From contig JBAUHN010000298.1 in the NCBI GenBank assembly GCA_049680295.1, forward strand, positions 1-20,972: a DNA stretch of 20,972 bases, written 5' to 3'. Shown here piece after piece: positions 1 through 8,183 of the stretch. Both the position numbers and the translations under genes were made by a program. Each line of letters starts with the position of its first letter. Within the stretch, counting starts at the first letter, position 1. The notes beneath the pieces were generated by a model, which was not told the DNA's origin, did not search any database, and worked only from the letters and a program-made list of their open reading frames with translations. Origin of the DNA: JBAUHN01 sp049680295. GTDB lineage: Bacteria; Pseudomonadota; Alphaproteobacteria; Rhodobacterales; Rhodobacteraceae.

Positions 1-456
1 AGCTATAATCCCGCCTCCAAAGAGGAGGCGGTGCGGATCGCACGCGAGCTCATTGCCCAAGACCATTCCATCGACATGGGCCTGGGCCAGATCAACTCCG
101 CAAACCTCGAATGGCTGGGTCTGACAGTCGACACCGTGTTCGACAGCTGCACCAACATGAACGCCTCTGAGCATGTGCTGCGGGATGGCTACGACCGGGC
201 TCGCAAGCAAGGATCAGACCCGGAGACGGCCCTGCATCAGGCCCTGTCGGCCTACAATACCGGCACGTTCACGCGCGGATATTCCAATGGCTACGTCGAA
301 CGCGTGATGGGCGGAAATGTCGAGGCGCCTTCGGAAACCCAGATTCAATCAACTGAAACCTCCGCCCCAGCTGAGGCCGCCCAGGTCTGGGATGTGTTTG
401 CCGGAAACGTCGCTTCAACAGCACTCGTGTTCAATGAGAAGGACCAACCCCAATGA
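1..456 (+). CDS. virB1: VirB1-like lytic transglycosylase, 5'-truncated by window edge
   Basis: This is the C-terminal part of a VirB1-family lytic transglycosylase, a periplasmic muramidase that opens peptidoglycan locally so that the secretion channel can be assembled. The frame is open from base 1. A GTG at 31 is possible, but homology appears to continue upstream of it, so the gene is treated as partial. The visible segment has the goose-lysozyme-like pattern MGLGQINSANLEWLGL, followed by the substrate-groove motif SAYNTGTF and a YVERV helix. The catalytic glutamate expected in the missing N-terminal part cannot be checked. The C-terminal 50 residues are Ala/Thr/Pro-rich and look like a disordered tail. 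The stop overlaps the virB2 start (ATGA at 453-456). It is the first visible gene of the virB operon. The family call is firm; activity is unproven. Confidence 0.88.
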   Translation, partial: SYNPASKEEAVRIARELIAQDHSIDMGLGQINSANLEWLGLTVDTVFDSCTNMNASEHVLRDGYDRARKQGSDPETALHQALSAYNTGTFTRGYSNGYVERVMGGNVEAPSETQIQSTETSAPAEAAQVWDVFAGNVASTALVFNEKDQPQ

Positions 457-743
457 AATCCCTCACCGCCATTGTCAGCCGGATGCGCGCGCCAGCAAGC
501 ATCGCCCTGGTGCTCCTCATTGGCCTGACAGGCCCCGCTGCAGCAGCCGGCTTTACCGATTTTCTCAACAATGTGGTGGATGAGTTCAACAACGCGCGAC
601 GCCCGCTTGCCTTGATCGCGATCATGGTTGTCGGCTGTCTCTATATGTTCAACGTGATCGACATGCGCCGCACCGGCCAGGTGGCCATCGGTGTCATCGT
701 GATTTTCGCCGCCACCGAAATTCTCGACCTGATCACGGCTTAA
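453..743 (+). CDS. virB2: VirB2-like major T4SS pilin precursor
   Basis: A 96-residue pilin precursor. A basic N-terminus and a hydrophobic stretch (about residues 16-30) ending in a run of alanines (GPAAAAG) look like a long signal peptide cleaved near residues 30-32. That leaves a mature subunit of about 65 residues with two hydrophobic helices (about 50-64 and 75-93) joined by a short polar loop containing MRRTG, the usual VirB2/TrbC layout. The mature protein would insert in the inner membrane and polymerise into the conjugative pilus. The start overlaps the virB1 stop by four bases and virB3 follows five bases after the stop. Pilins of this family are poorly conserved, so the call leans on size, topology and position. 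Confidence 0.9.
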   Translation: MKSLTAIVSRMRAPASIALVLLIGLTGPAAAAGFTDFLNNVVDEFNNARRPLALIAIMVVGCLYMFNVIDMRRTGQVAIGVIVIFAATEILDLITA

Positions 744-748
744 GTCCC

Positions 749-1078
749 ATGCAGGAAGAGCAACTGAACACCGACCGGCTTTACCTGGCGCTCACCCGCC
801 CGGCGATGGTGTTTGGCGTGCCGCTCGAGGCGGCATTCATCTCCATCATGATCGGTGGAATGGCGATGATCCTGGGCGACTCGCTCTTCTATCTGATCCT
901 CGCAGCTCCTTTGCTCGCGATCTCGTATTTCATCGTGAAGCGCGATCAGAACGCCTTCCGCGTTCTCTTCCGCTTCTTTGACACCGGCGCGAAGTGCCGG
1001 AACCGCGCTTTCTGGGGCGGCTCCTCGCCCTCTCCCCTGCAGGTACAACGCAAATACCGCATTGAGGAGATCGACTGA
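749..1078 (+). CDS. virB3: VirB3-like inner-membrane T4SS protein
   Basis: A 109-residue protein of the VirB3/TrbD family, a small inner-membrane component that associates with the VirB4 ATPase and is needed for pilus biogenesis. The N-terminal motif LYLALTRPAMVFGVPLEAA is the typical family signature. Two adjacent hydrophobic segments follow at about residues 25-43 and 45-63, then a basic cytoplasmic tail (VKRDQNAFRVLFRFF). Its stop overlaps the virB4 start (TGATG at 1076-1080), which suggests coupled translation of the two interacting partners. In some systems VirB3 and VirB4 are fused; here they are separate. Only a weak Shine-Dalgarno is visible, consistent with coupling to virB2. Confidence 0.92.
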   Translation: MQEEQLNTDRLYLALTRPAMVFGVPLEAAFISIMIGGMAMILGDSLFYLILAAPLLAISYFIVKRDQNAFRVLFRFFDTGAKCRNRAFWGGSSPSPLQVQRKYRIEEID

Positions 1079-3435
1079 TGGGGTTTGCCCGCGCGATCAA
1101 ACGCGAAATCACCGCCGCAGATTATCTGCCATTTGTGCGCCATGCGGATGACCATACCGTTGTCACCACCAATCGTGGCGCGTTCCAGATGCTCAAGATC
1201 GAAGGGGCCTCGTTCCGTACTGCGGACACGAGCGGGCTCAATGCGCTGCATGACGGGCTCAACCACCACATCCGCAATGTCGCTGATGATAACGTGATGA
1301 TCTATTCACATGTTATTCGCAGCGAAGATCAAAATTATCCTTGTGGGGAGTTCACATCCGAGTTCGGGCAATGGCTTGATGCGACTTATCAGGCTCAGCT
1401 CCAGGAAAAGCGCCTCTTTCGCAACGACCTCTATCTCACGATCTACATGCAACCGCGCGGATTGGCGGGATCGCGTTTTGCCAGCGGGATGTGGCGCGCG
1501 AGAAAGAGTCAGGTCGAGGCGGATCACGACATGCTGGCCGAGCTCGATGACAAGACATCCCTGCTGGCCAGAAACCTCGCCCGTTACGGGGCGCGGCGGC
1601 TTGGTCTCGTAAAAAGCGATCGCGGATTTCTCTGCTCGGAACCCATGAGTGTTCTGCGCCAGATCATCACCGGCCACTATCAGCTCCTGCCGCTGGTGCG
1701 CGGCTCGATCGGGGCGGCGATCTATACTGATCGGGTGATCTTTGGCCGCGAGGCTCTGGAAATCCGGCATCCGGCGGATTCCACTTTCGGCGCCATGTTC
1801 GGCATCAACGAATATCCGGCCGTCACCCGCCCCACCATGCTGAACGACCTTCTCACGGCACCGTTCCGCTTTGTCTTGTCGCAGTCGTTCCGCCCTGTCG
1901 CGCGCTCCGATGCGCTCAAAACCATGAAGCTCAAAGAGGGCCGGATGCGCAATGCTGGTGATGACGCGGTCTCGCAGGCCGACGAGCTTCAAGTGGCACG
2001 TGATGAGCTGATGGCCGGCAGTTACGTCATGGGTGAACACAATATGTCTCTGCTGGTCCTGGGCGAGGATCTGGGTGCAGTCCGGGGACATGTCGCGGAC
2101 GCAAGCAATCTTCTCGCCAACTCGGGCGCTATTGTCGCCCGGGAAGATCTTGGCATTGAGAGCGCGTTCTGGGCGCAGCTACCGGGTAATCCGTCAAAGC
2201 GTCTTCGCCCTGCCCTGATGACCAGCCGGAACTTTGCGTCCCTCTCGCCGTTGCACAATTATCCGACTGGCCATCGCGAGGGTAACCACTGGGGCAAGGC
2301 GGTCGCCAAGCTGAAAACAACTGCCGACAGCGCCTTCTATCTCAATTTCCATGTGGGCGATCTCGGCCACACGGCGATCTACGGACCGTCCGGATCAGGC
2401 AAGACCGTGGTGATCAACTTCGCCCTCTCCCAACTGGAAAAGCTGAAGGTCAAGCGTGTGCTCTTTGACAAGGACCGCGGTGGGGAAATCTTTGTCCGCG
2501 CCTCGGGCGGAACTTACCTAGCGCTGCAGACCGGTGAGCAAACTGGCTGCGCTCCGTTCAAAGCACTGGAGCTGACACCGGCAAATGAGGCCTTTCTGGT
2601 CGCGCTTGTAAAATCGATGCTGGCTGATCCTCAGCACCCGTTTACGGCCGAGGACAGCGTCCGAATTGAGACCGCCGTGGCCGGTCTCAGAAACGTCCCG
2701 CAAGATCAGCGCTCGGTGTCGGTATTGCGGGAGTTGATAGGCTTTGGGTCCGGCGAGGCGGATGACATCGGCAACCGGCTGGACAAATGGGCCGAAGGTG
2801 GAAGACTCGCTTGGGTCTTTGACAATGACCGGGATGACATTGGGTTTGACGCCGACCTGATTGGATTCGATATCACATCGTTTCTGGATGATCCGGAGCT
2901 CCGCAACCCGATGATGATGTATCTCATGCACCGGGTTGAGCAGCTGATTACCGGCCAGCGCATCGCCATCGTCATCGATGAGTTCTGGAAGGCGCTGGCC
3001 GATCCGTTCTTTGCCAGTTTCGTCAAGGACAAGCTCAAGGTGATCCGCAAGCAGAACGGCATCGTGATCGCGGGCACGCAATCCACCTCCGACGTTGTGA
3101 ACAGCCCGATTGCGCGCACCGTCATTGAACAATGCGCCACGCAGATCTTCTTTGGAAACGAACGGGCAAGCGAGATCGAGCTGACCCTGGAGTTCGGCCT
3201 GACGCACCGAGAGTATCAGATCATTCGCAATGAACTCTCGGTCGGTCAGTTTCTGATCAAGCAGGGTGGCAACTCCGTTGTCTGCGAGCTCGATCTGCGC
3301 GGACAGGATGACGCCTTGGCTGTCCTCTCCGGCCGTACCGAAGCCACCACCCTGATGAGCCGCCTCCGGGCGGAACATCCCGAGCCGTCCCATTGGCTCC
3401 CCATTTTCCACGCCACGCGAAAGGAACAGCCGTGA
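1078..3435 (+). CDS. virB4: VirB4-family T4SS ATPase
   Basis: A 785-residue AAA+-like ATPase of the VirB4/TrbE/TraC family, of normal length. It powers pilus subunit extraction and substrate transfer at the cytoplasmic face of the channel. The N-terminal half (about 1-400) is the CagE/TrbE/VirB region. The C-terminal half has Walker A GPSGSGKT (residues 436-443) and Walker B IAIVIDE (Asp634, Glu635), followed by the conserved stretch around ADPFFASFVKDKLKVIRKQNG and the Gln-containing segment VIAGTQS. All expected nucleotide-binding residues are present, so it should be active. The start overlaps virB3 and the last codons overlap the GTG of virB5. Long antisense reading frames across this gene are codon-bias shadows. 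Confidence 0.97.
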   Translation: MGFARAIKREITAADYLPFVRHADDHTVVTTNRGAFQMLKIEGASFRTADTSGLNALHDGLNHHIRNVADDNVMIYSHVIRSEDQNYPCGEFTSEFGQWLDATYQAQLQEKRLFRNDLYLTIYMQPRGLAGSRFASGMWRARKSQVEADHDMLAELDDKTSLLARNLARYGARRLGLVKSDRGFLCSEPMSVLRQIITGHYQLLPLVRGSIGAAIYTDRVIFGREALEIRHPADSTFGAMFGINEYPAVTRPTMLNDLLTAPFRFVLSQSFRPVARSDALKTMKLKEGRMRNAGDDAVSQADELQVARDELMAGSYVMGEHNMSLLVLGEDLGAVRGHVADASNLLANSGAIVAREDLGIESAFWAQLPGNPSKRLRPALMTSRNFASLSPLHNYPTGHREGNHWGKAVAKLKTTADSAFYLNFHVGDLGHTAIYGPSGSGKTVVINFALSQLEKLKVKRVLFDKDRGGEIFVRASGGTYLALQTGEQTGCAPFKALELTPANEAFLVALVKSMLADPQHPFTAEDSVRIETAVAGLRNVPQDQRSVSVLRELIGFGSGEADDIGNRLDKWAEGGRLAWVFDNDRDDIGFDADLIGFDITSFLDDPELRNPMMMYLMHRVEQLITGQRIAIVIDEFWKALADPFFASFVKDKLKVIRKQNGIVIAGTQSTSDVVNSPIARTVIEQCATQIFFGNERASEIELTLEFGLTHREYQIIRNELSVGQFLIKQGGNSVVCELDLRGQDDALAVLSGRTEATTLMSRLRAEHPEPSHWLPIFHATRKEQP

Positions 3436-4136
3436 ACCTCAAACCCGCACTTTTGCTCGCCACTCTGGCCATGGCCCAACCCGCGTATCCGGGCGGTGTT
3501 CCGGTCATCGACGCAACAGCCATCGCCAACTCCAAGGCCGAGTTCGCCAAGGAAATCGCCCAGATGGTCAAGGAGCTGGAAGAAGCCAAACGCCTCTACG
3601 ATGCGGTCAATGGGCTGACCGAGATGGCCGACATTGCAGATGCCCTCAATGATCCCAAGGTGCGCGAGTTGCTTGGGCCGGACGCCATGTCAATCGCCAG
3701 TGCGCTTGACGTGAACATCGATGCTTTAGGCGATCTGAGCGACACCGCGAATGGCTTCCTGGATCACACGCGGGTTACGGCCGCGGATGTGTCCGCCGAG
3801 GATTTTTATCGGCAGGAACTGGATCGGATCGGCGCGCGCACGGCGCGAGACGCCGCAGTCGGGGATCGCATCCTGAAGTCAGCCGACGATCGTCTCGCCG
3901 GTCTTGAGCGCTTACGTCAGGCAATCGGCGGCGCCTCCACGCAGAAGGATATCAATGCTCTGCAAGCCCGTCTGCAGGTTGAATCGGCCATGCTGCAAAA
4001 CGACACCAACCGCATTCAGGGTCTCGCAATGCTGCAGGAGGCGCAGAGCGAAGTTGAGGCGCAGCGTCAGCGGGAAGTGGAAGCGCGTAATCGGGAAAAT
4101 GCTACATCAGCAATTGGGAGTCTGTTCGGTGGTTAA
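3432..4136 (+). CDS. virB5: VirB5-like minor pilin / pilus-tip protein (GTG start)
   Basis: A 234-residue VirB5/TrbJ-family protein, a periplasmic minor pilus component thought to sit at the pilus tip and aid contact with recipients. The frame is open from ATG 3393, but I prefer GTG 3432. It overlaps the virB4 stop (GTGA at 3432-3435), has an AAGGA sequence seven or so bases upstream, and gives a clean signal peptide (MNLKPALLLATLAMAQPAYP, cleavage near residue 20), which the longer start would spoil. The mature part opens with VPVIDATAIANSKAEF, typical of the family, followed by long amphipathic helices and a charged Gln/Glu/Arg-rich C-terminal helix. Sequence divergence in VirB5 is normal, so name and function rest on family pattern plus position. 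Confidence 0.9.
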   Translation: MNLKPALLLATLAMAQPAYPGGVPVIDATAIANSKAEFAKEIAQMVKELEEAKRLYDAVNGLTEMADIADALNDPKVRELLGPDAMSIASALDVNIDALGDLSDTANGFLDHTRVTAADVSAEDFYRQELDRIGARTARDAAVGDRILKSADDRLAGLERLRQAIGGASTQKDINALQARLQVESAMLQNDTNRIQGLAMLQEAQSEVEAQRQREVEARNRENATSAIGSLFGG

Positions 4137-4398
4137 ATTTGCATCATCAGCTGCGCTGCTACTCGTTACCTTGACGATTTCAGGCTGCAAAGACGAGGAG
4201 CCCAACAGGACTGTCGATTACTATCTGAACAATGCCGACGCCCGCATTGAAACACTTGCGAAGTGCGAGACCATGGATGGCGCGTCTTTGGAAGCGAATT
4301 GCGTCAATGCTCAGAAAGCATCTGAAATTCAGGCTGCTGAAACCAACAAAGAAGATCGCAGTGATGCGGTTAATTCTCTGTTTGGATCAGAGAACTGA
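4129..4398 (+). CDS. eexN: EexN-like entry-exclusion lipoprotein (GTG start)
   Basis: An 89-residue lipoprotein. I chose GTG 4129, which overlaps the virB5 stop by eight bases, because GGGAG lies eight bases upstream and it yields a compact signal peptide ending in a lipobox (TISGC, lipidated Cys20). The mature part has the EexN-family pattern: (R)TVDYYLNN near the N-terminus, then a Cys (AKCE) and a second Cys in ANCVNAQKAS. Family members block entry of a second copy of the same plasmid by acting at the recipient cell envelope. Its place between virB5 and virB6 is the same as eex in pKM101 and R388. Base composition stands out: 4321-4440 is about 43% GC by hand count against 63% for a sample of virD4 (9541-9600). 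No homology search was possible. Confidence 0.85.
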   Translation: MVKFASSAALLLVTLTISGCKDEEPNRTVDYYLNNADARIETLAKCETMDGASLEANCVNAQKASEIQAAETNKEDRSDAVNSLFGSEN

Positions 4399-4407
4399 GG
4401 CCGATCC

Positions 4408-5289
4408 ATGCTGCAAGGACTTTATGATAGCTTCATAAATACGCTGACTACCCAAACGGATGCCATTTCAGGCAACATGTCGCGCGCGCTCACACCGCCA
4501 CTTACCGCCGCCATGTTGCTCTATATCATCCTATACGGGGTCGCGATTATGCGGGGTGCCATTCAGGAACCTGTTCTTGATTTTGCAATTCGCGGGATCA
4601 AGCTGGCTATTATATGGGGCCTTGTTTCATCGGCCGGCGACTACACAAGCTGGGTTGGCAGCACGATCAATATCGGATCAGCAACGTTCGTAAACTCGCT
4701 GACTGGTGGTAGCGGAACCATTCCCGGCGATTCCGTTATGGTTCAGGCCAACGAGTTCGCAACCAAAGTCAACGAAGCTCATTCTGCCGAAGGTTGGGCA
4801 GGATCGATAACCGGCGGCATCATTTCATTCGCGATTATGCTGACCGCTGGCCTGTTCGCGGCAATTGCGTTTGTGGTCTCGCTTCTCAGCACGTTTGCGC
4901 TGTCGGTGATGGCGGCGATTGGGCCTATTTTCATCTGCTTCGCGCTCTTTGACGCAACACGCGGCTGGTTCTTTGCTTGGCTGGGACAGCTGCTGAATTT
5001 CATGCTGGTCAAGATTCTGGTCATTGTTTTGACGGTCGTCATCGTCGCATTGATGGGCAACATTTATACGCAGGCCTCGGCTGTAAATGCAGTCGGCTCT
5101 TATATTGCCTATCTAATCGGCCTTCTTTGCGGAATCATCTTCTTCCTGCTCATCCCATCTGTCGCCTCCGGTCTCTCAGCCGGTGCGCAGGCATCAACGG
5201 GCATGTTGCAGCGCTCCATCGAACGCAATCTCGGCATTCCAACACGCGGCGGCACCGGCGGCGCGCGGGGGAGTGCGACCAGAACATAG
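4408..5289 (+). CDS. virB6: VirB6-like polytopic inner-membrane channel protein
   Basis: A 293-residue polytopic membrane protein of the VirB6/TrbL family, an inner-membrane component of the T4SS channel that contacts the transferred DNA in the Agrobacterium paradigm. Hydrophobic segments are visible at about residues 32-49, 62-76, 137-163, 165-183, 198-216 and 231-251, with a large polar periplasmic loop between the second and third. The conserved Trp-bearing motif RGWFFAWLGQLLNFML lies at about 185-200. The C-terminus is a Gly/Arg-rich cytoplasmic tail. The start has GAGG seven bases upstream, ten bases after the eexN stop. The first part of the gene keeps the lower GC of eexN. VirB6-type proteins are candidate partners for exclusion lipoproteins in some systems, which fits the adjacency. 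Confidence 0.93.
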   Translation: MLQGLYDSFINTLTTQTDAISGNMSRALTPPLTAAMLLYIILYGVAIMRGAIQEPVLDFAIRGIKLAIIWGLVSSAGDYTSWVGSTINIGSATFVNSLTGGSGTIPGDSVMVQANEFATKVNEAHSAEGWAGSITGGIISFAIMLTAGLFAAIAFVVSLLSTFALSVMAAIGPIFICFALFDATRGWFFAWLGQLLNFMLVKILVIVLTVVIVALMGNIYTQASAVNAVGSYIAYLIGLLCGIIFFLLIPSVASGLSAGAQASTGMLQRSIERNLGIPTRGGTGGARGSATRT

Positions 5290-5334
5290 CGCCCAGCAAT
5301 TCCAACGCATCCACTTAACGACCAAGGCTCAATC

Positions 5335-5523
5335 ATGAACAAAATCACCCTTATTGCCCTGCTCCTTGCAGCGGGATGCGCAACAACGACGCCGCTGCCT
5401 GACGCTCGGGGATCGGTTGTGCGCCCTCTCAACCCCACGCAGTGGAACTACCAGGACGCGCTTCAGCGCAAACAGGCCGAGATTGGCGTCAAACGCTCAG
5501 GGGCGTCGAATGATCCAGAATGA
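5335..5523 (+). CDS. virB7: VirB7-like small lipoprotein
   Basis: A 62-residue lipoprotein with a short basic N-terminus and a lipobox (LLAAGC, lipidated Cys15), followed by a Thr/Pro-rich segment (ATTTPLPDARGSVVRPLNP) and a hydrophilic C-terminus. VirB7 proteins are small outer-membrane lipoproteins that bind and stabilise VirB9 in the core complex. Sequence conservation is minimal, so the call comes from size, lipobox and position between virB6 and virB8. AAGG lies a suitable distance upstream. The 45-base gap from virB6 is the widest inside the virB operon. The last 14 bases overlap the start of virB8 in another frame. I see no second cysteine of the kind that forms the VirB7-VirB9 disulfide in Agrobacterium. 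Confidence 0.82.
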   Translation: MNKITLIALLLAAGCATTTPLPDARGSVVRPLNPTQWNYQDALQRKQAEIGVKRSGASNDPE

Positions 5524-6193
5524 CAAAGAGCTTCGTCGGTATCTGGAAGAGGCGCGCACATTCGATCAGGATCGGCTCCTGACTGCACGGCGGTCAACGC
5601 GACTGGCCTGGACGATCGCCAGCGTTGCCAGCGTCATCGCCTGCGCCAGCGTGGTGGCCGTGGCCGCCCTGGCTCCCCTGAAATCCGTCGAGCCTTTTGT
5701 CATCCGGGTTGATCAGGCCACCGGTGTGCCGGAGGTCATGACGGCGCTGACGGATGGCCAGGAAAGCTATGACGAGGCCGTCGCCAAGTATTTCCTCGCG
5801 CTTTATGTGCGCACCCGCGAGGGCTATTCTTACGCGGCGCGCAGCGTGATCTTTGATCATGTGCAGATCATGTCCGGCCCCGAAGAACAGGGCGAGTTTT
5901 CGGCGCTATACAACGCCTCGAACCCCGACAGCCCGCAGTACCTCTTCGGCAAGAACACACGCGCAGAAATCGACATCCGATCAATTTCGTTTCTGGATGA
6001 CGGGCTGGCGCAGGTGCGCTTCTACCGGATCACCAAACACGAGGATGAGGATCTGGAACGGCGCAGCCAATGGGTCGCCACCCTCACATACACATTCGAT
6101 GGTCAGGCCGAGATTAGTTCGCAGGACCGCATGATCAACCCGCTCGGCTTTGTCGTGACCGACTACCGCGCAGACCCGGAGGTGGTTCAATGA
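5510..6193 (+). CDS. virB8: VirB8-like bitopic assembly factor
   Basis: A 227-residue VirB8/TrbF-family protein, a bitopic inner-membrane assembly factor of the T4SS. A short cytoplasmic N-terminus is followed by one transmembrane helix (about residues 33-55) and a periplasmic NTF2-like domain with family motifs KSVEPFVIRVDQATG and YDEAVAKYFLALYVRTREGY. The reading frame is open upstream to 5354, but that extension would run across the whole virB7-like gene. ATG 5510 gives the standard VirB8 N-terminus, has AGGGG upstream, and needs only a 14-base overlap. The C-terminus ends four bases into virB9 (ATGA at 6190-6193). Length is normal for the family. Confidence 0.94.
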   Translation: MIQNDKELRRYLEEARTFDQDRLLTARRSTRLAWTIASVASVIACASVVAVAALAPLKSVEPFVIRVDQATGVPEVMTALTDGQESYDEAVAKYFLALYVRTREGYSYAARSVIFDHVQIMSGPEEQGEFSALYNASNPDSPQYLFGKNTRAEIDIRSISFLDDGLAQVRFYRITKHEDEDLERRSQWVATLTYTFDGQAEISSQDRMINPLGFVVTDYRADPEVVQ

Positions 6194-7041
6194 AACGCCT
6201 GATCGCTCTCAGTGTTGTCGCAGTGCTGGCTGCATCTCCAGCCCTGACACTGGATGTTCCCAATCCAAGTAGTTCTGACAGCCGGGTGCGCTCAGTGAAT
6301 TACAATGAATGGGACGTGGTGCGCGTCGTTGGGACGGTTCGAACGGCGGTTCAAATCGTGTTCGATCAATCTGAGGAAATCCTCGATGTCGGGGGCGGCG
6401 ATACGGTCGCCTGGGAGTTCAAGCCGCGTGGCAACATTCTCTATCTCAAAGCCCGCGAGCCGCATCCGCCGACAAACCTGCAGATCGCAACCGTCCGGTC
6501 CGATGGTACGACACGGACCTATTCCTTTGAGCTGATCACCCGCGAAGGCGATATCATGGTGAACAACCGCGATGTCTATTTCCAGGTGCGGTTCCGCTAT
6601 CCGCGTGATGAGGTCGACGCCCGTCGGGCCACGCGCGCTGTCGAACGTCAGGCAGCACAGGAACAGGCCGCGCGCAGCCGGTTATCAGATTCCGTCGCCC
6701 ATTCCGGTACCAAGAACTGGCAATACCTGGCCGCCGGGTCGCGCAACCTGCAACCATCATCGGTGTTCGACAATGGCGACATGACGGTCCTGACCTTCAA
6801 GCGCAGCACCCGCCTGCCCGCCGTCTATATGGTCGGCACGGATGGTGAGGAGCGTCTGGCCAACACCACGGTTCATCGGGGTGAAATCATCGTGCACGGC
6901 GTCGCCCATGAACTCCGCCTCCGGCTCGGGCGGGAGGTGACCGCTATCTACAATATGGGCGTCGGCAAAGGCCACACCACGATCAGCACCGGCACCACCA
7001 GCCATGTGGTCGAGCGCGAAATCATCGGAGGGTCGAACTGA
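6190..7041 (+). CDS. virB9: VirB9-like outer-membrane core complex protein
   Basis: A 283-residue VirB9/TrbG-family protein. A signal peptide (residues 1 to about 20, MKRLIALSVVAVLAASPALT) is followed by an N-terminal beta domain starting with RVRSVNYNEWDVVRVVG and a C-terminal domain ending in TAIYNMGVGKGHTTISTG, the segment that in structurally known homologues packs with VirB7 and VirB10 in the outer-membrane ring. A charged Arg/Ala/Gln-rich linker lies between the domains at about residues 140-165. It overlaps virB8 (ATGA) and virB10 (TGATG at 7039-7043), the tight packing expected of core-complex subunits made in fixed ratio. Confidence 0.95.
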   Translation: MKRLIALSVVAVLAASPALTLDVPNPSSSDSRVRSVNYNEWDVVRVVGTVRTAVQIVFDQSEEILDVGGGDTVAWEFKPRGNILYLKAREPHPPTNLQIATVRSDGTTRTYSFELITREGDIMVNNRDVYFQVRFRYPRDEVDARRATRAVERQAAQEQAARSRLSDSVAHSGTKNWQYLAAGSRNLQPSSVFDNGDMTVLTFKRSTRLPAVYMVGTDGEERLANTTVHRGEIIVHGVAHELRLRLGREVTAIYNMGVGKGHTTISTGTTSHVVEREIIGGSN

Positions 7042-8177
7042 TGGCACTGGAACAGGATGGCCCTGCCGACGGGCAAACCCTCGACGGCGAGCGTGGCATC
7101 ACCTCGATCACCGATGCCACCGGCAAAAAGGGCAGCGTGGATTTCGGAAAGAAGCTCGGGCTGGCGGCGGGCATCGCGTTTCTGGGAGTGCTGGCCTATC
7201 TGCAATGGCCCTCTGCGGAAGAAGCGAAGACTGAGGAAGTGACAGAAAGCACCCGCCGTATTCGCTCGGGTGGCGAGTTCCAGCCTGCGGATATTACCGA
7301 CTCGCAGCCAGAGACTGTGACACCGGCGGCGGTGAAACCCGAAGACCCACCCGTCGGCCCAATCGAACGGATCAGGATCGAGCAGGAACAGCTATCGGCT
7401 GAGCCGTCGGAGGCCGAGTTGCTGTTTGAAAGCTCCAAACGCGCGCCGTTGATGGCCTATGAAGGCAGCGTGTCAACAGGACCAGGGACGGAGGCTGCCA
7501 CGTCTGCCGAGAGCGGTTTCTTCGGATCATCCGAGGGTGGACAGGGCGCCTCCGGTCTTGCCGACGATCTTCAAACCACAAAGCTAGAGGCCGCGCGCGC
7601 GACAGTTCTGGCAAACCCGCATCTGACCATCACCCAGGGCACGATCATTCCCTGCGCTCTGGAGACGGCCATGGATTCCTCGCAACCCGGCATGGTGCGC
7701 TGCACCGTCACCGATGATATCTATGCGACCACCGGAGCCGTAGTATTGCTGGAGAAAGGCACGCGCATTGTCGGCCAATATCGCGGTGGGCTGCAGCGTG
7801 GCACACAGCGGCTGTTTGTGATCTGGACGCGGGCGGAAACGCCCAATGGCGTGATTGTCACCCTCGACTCAGCCGGAACCGACGGCCTTGGTCGCGCCGG
7901 TTTTGAGGGTGACATCGATACGCAGTTCTGGACCCGCTTTGGTGGCACGATGCTTCTGTCGGTCATTGACGACGCACTTGCCGCAGCGGTGGCGAGTTCC
8001 AGCAACGCGGACACATTGGAAAATATCACAAACGGCGCCAGCACCCTCGCGCAAACCGAACTGCAGAGCACCATCAATCTGCCGATTGTCCTGCGCAAGA
8101 ATCAGGGCGAAGAGGTCGCCGTCATGGTCGCGCGCGATCTGGATTTTTCTGCCGTCTATCGCCTGAAAGCGAGGTGA
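7041..8177 (+). CDS. virB10: VirB10-like core complex protein spanning the envelope
   Basis: A 378-residue VirB10/TrbI-family protein that spans both membranes and relays energy from the ATPases to the outer-membrane gate. The cytoplasmic N-terminus (about 1-38) is followed by one transmembrane helix (39-56), a Glu/Pro/Thr-rich periplasmic linker and the C-terminal beta-barrel domain from about residue 195. That domain has the family features QGTIIPCALET, MVRCTV, RGTQRLFVIWTRAETPNGV and FWTRFGGTMLLSVIDDA. Cys205 and Cys221 are the conserved pair seen in many VirB10 proteins. The antenna helix region that forms the outer-membrane pore lies around the FGGTMLLSVIDD segment. Start overlaps the virB9 stop. 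Confidence 0.96.
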   Translation: MALEQDGPADGQTLDGERGITSITDATGKKGSVDFGKKLGLAAGIAFLGVLAYLQWPSAEEAKTEEVTESTRRIRSGGEFQPADITDSQPETVTPAAVKPEDPPVGPIERIRIEQEQLSAEPSEAELLFESSKRAPLMAYEGSVSTGPGTEAATSAESGFFGSSEGGQGASGLADDLQTTKLEAARATVLANPHLTITQGTIIPCALETAMDSSQPGMVRCTVTDDIYATTGAVVLLEKGTRIVGQYRGGLQRGTQRLFVIWTRAETPNGVIVTLDSAGTDGLGRAGFEGDIDTQFWTRFGGTMLLSVIDDALAAAVASSSNADTLENITNGASTLAQTELQSTINLPIVLRKNQGEEVAVMVARDLDFSAVYRLKAR

Positions 8178-8183
8178 AACGCC

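Noticed and set aside
1306..2091. 261-codon antisense frame across virB4
   Set aside because: Lies wholly opposite a clear VirB4 ATPase; composition is that of a codon-bias shadow and no domain is recognisable.
2518..3411. 297-codon antisense frame across the virB4 ATPase domain
   Set aside because: Opposite the Walker B half of VirB4, with no Shine-Dalgarno or family pattern; a shadow of high-GC coding.
5354..5509. Longer virB8 start upstream of ATG 5510
   Set aside because: The extension would cover nearly all of the virB7-like lipoprotein gene in another frame and does not resemble a VirB8 N-terminus.
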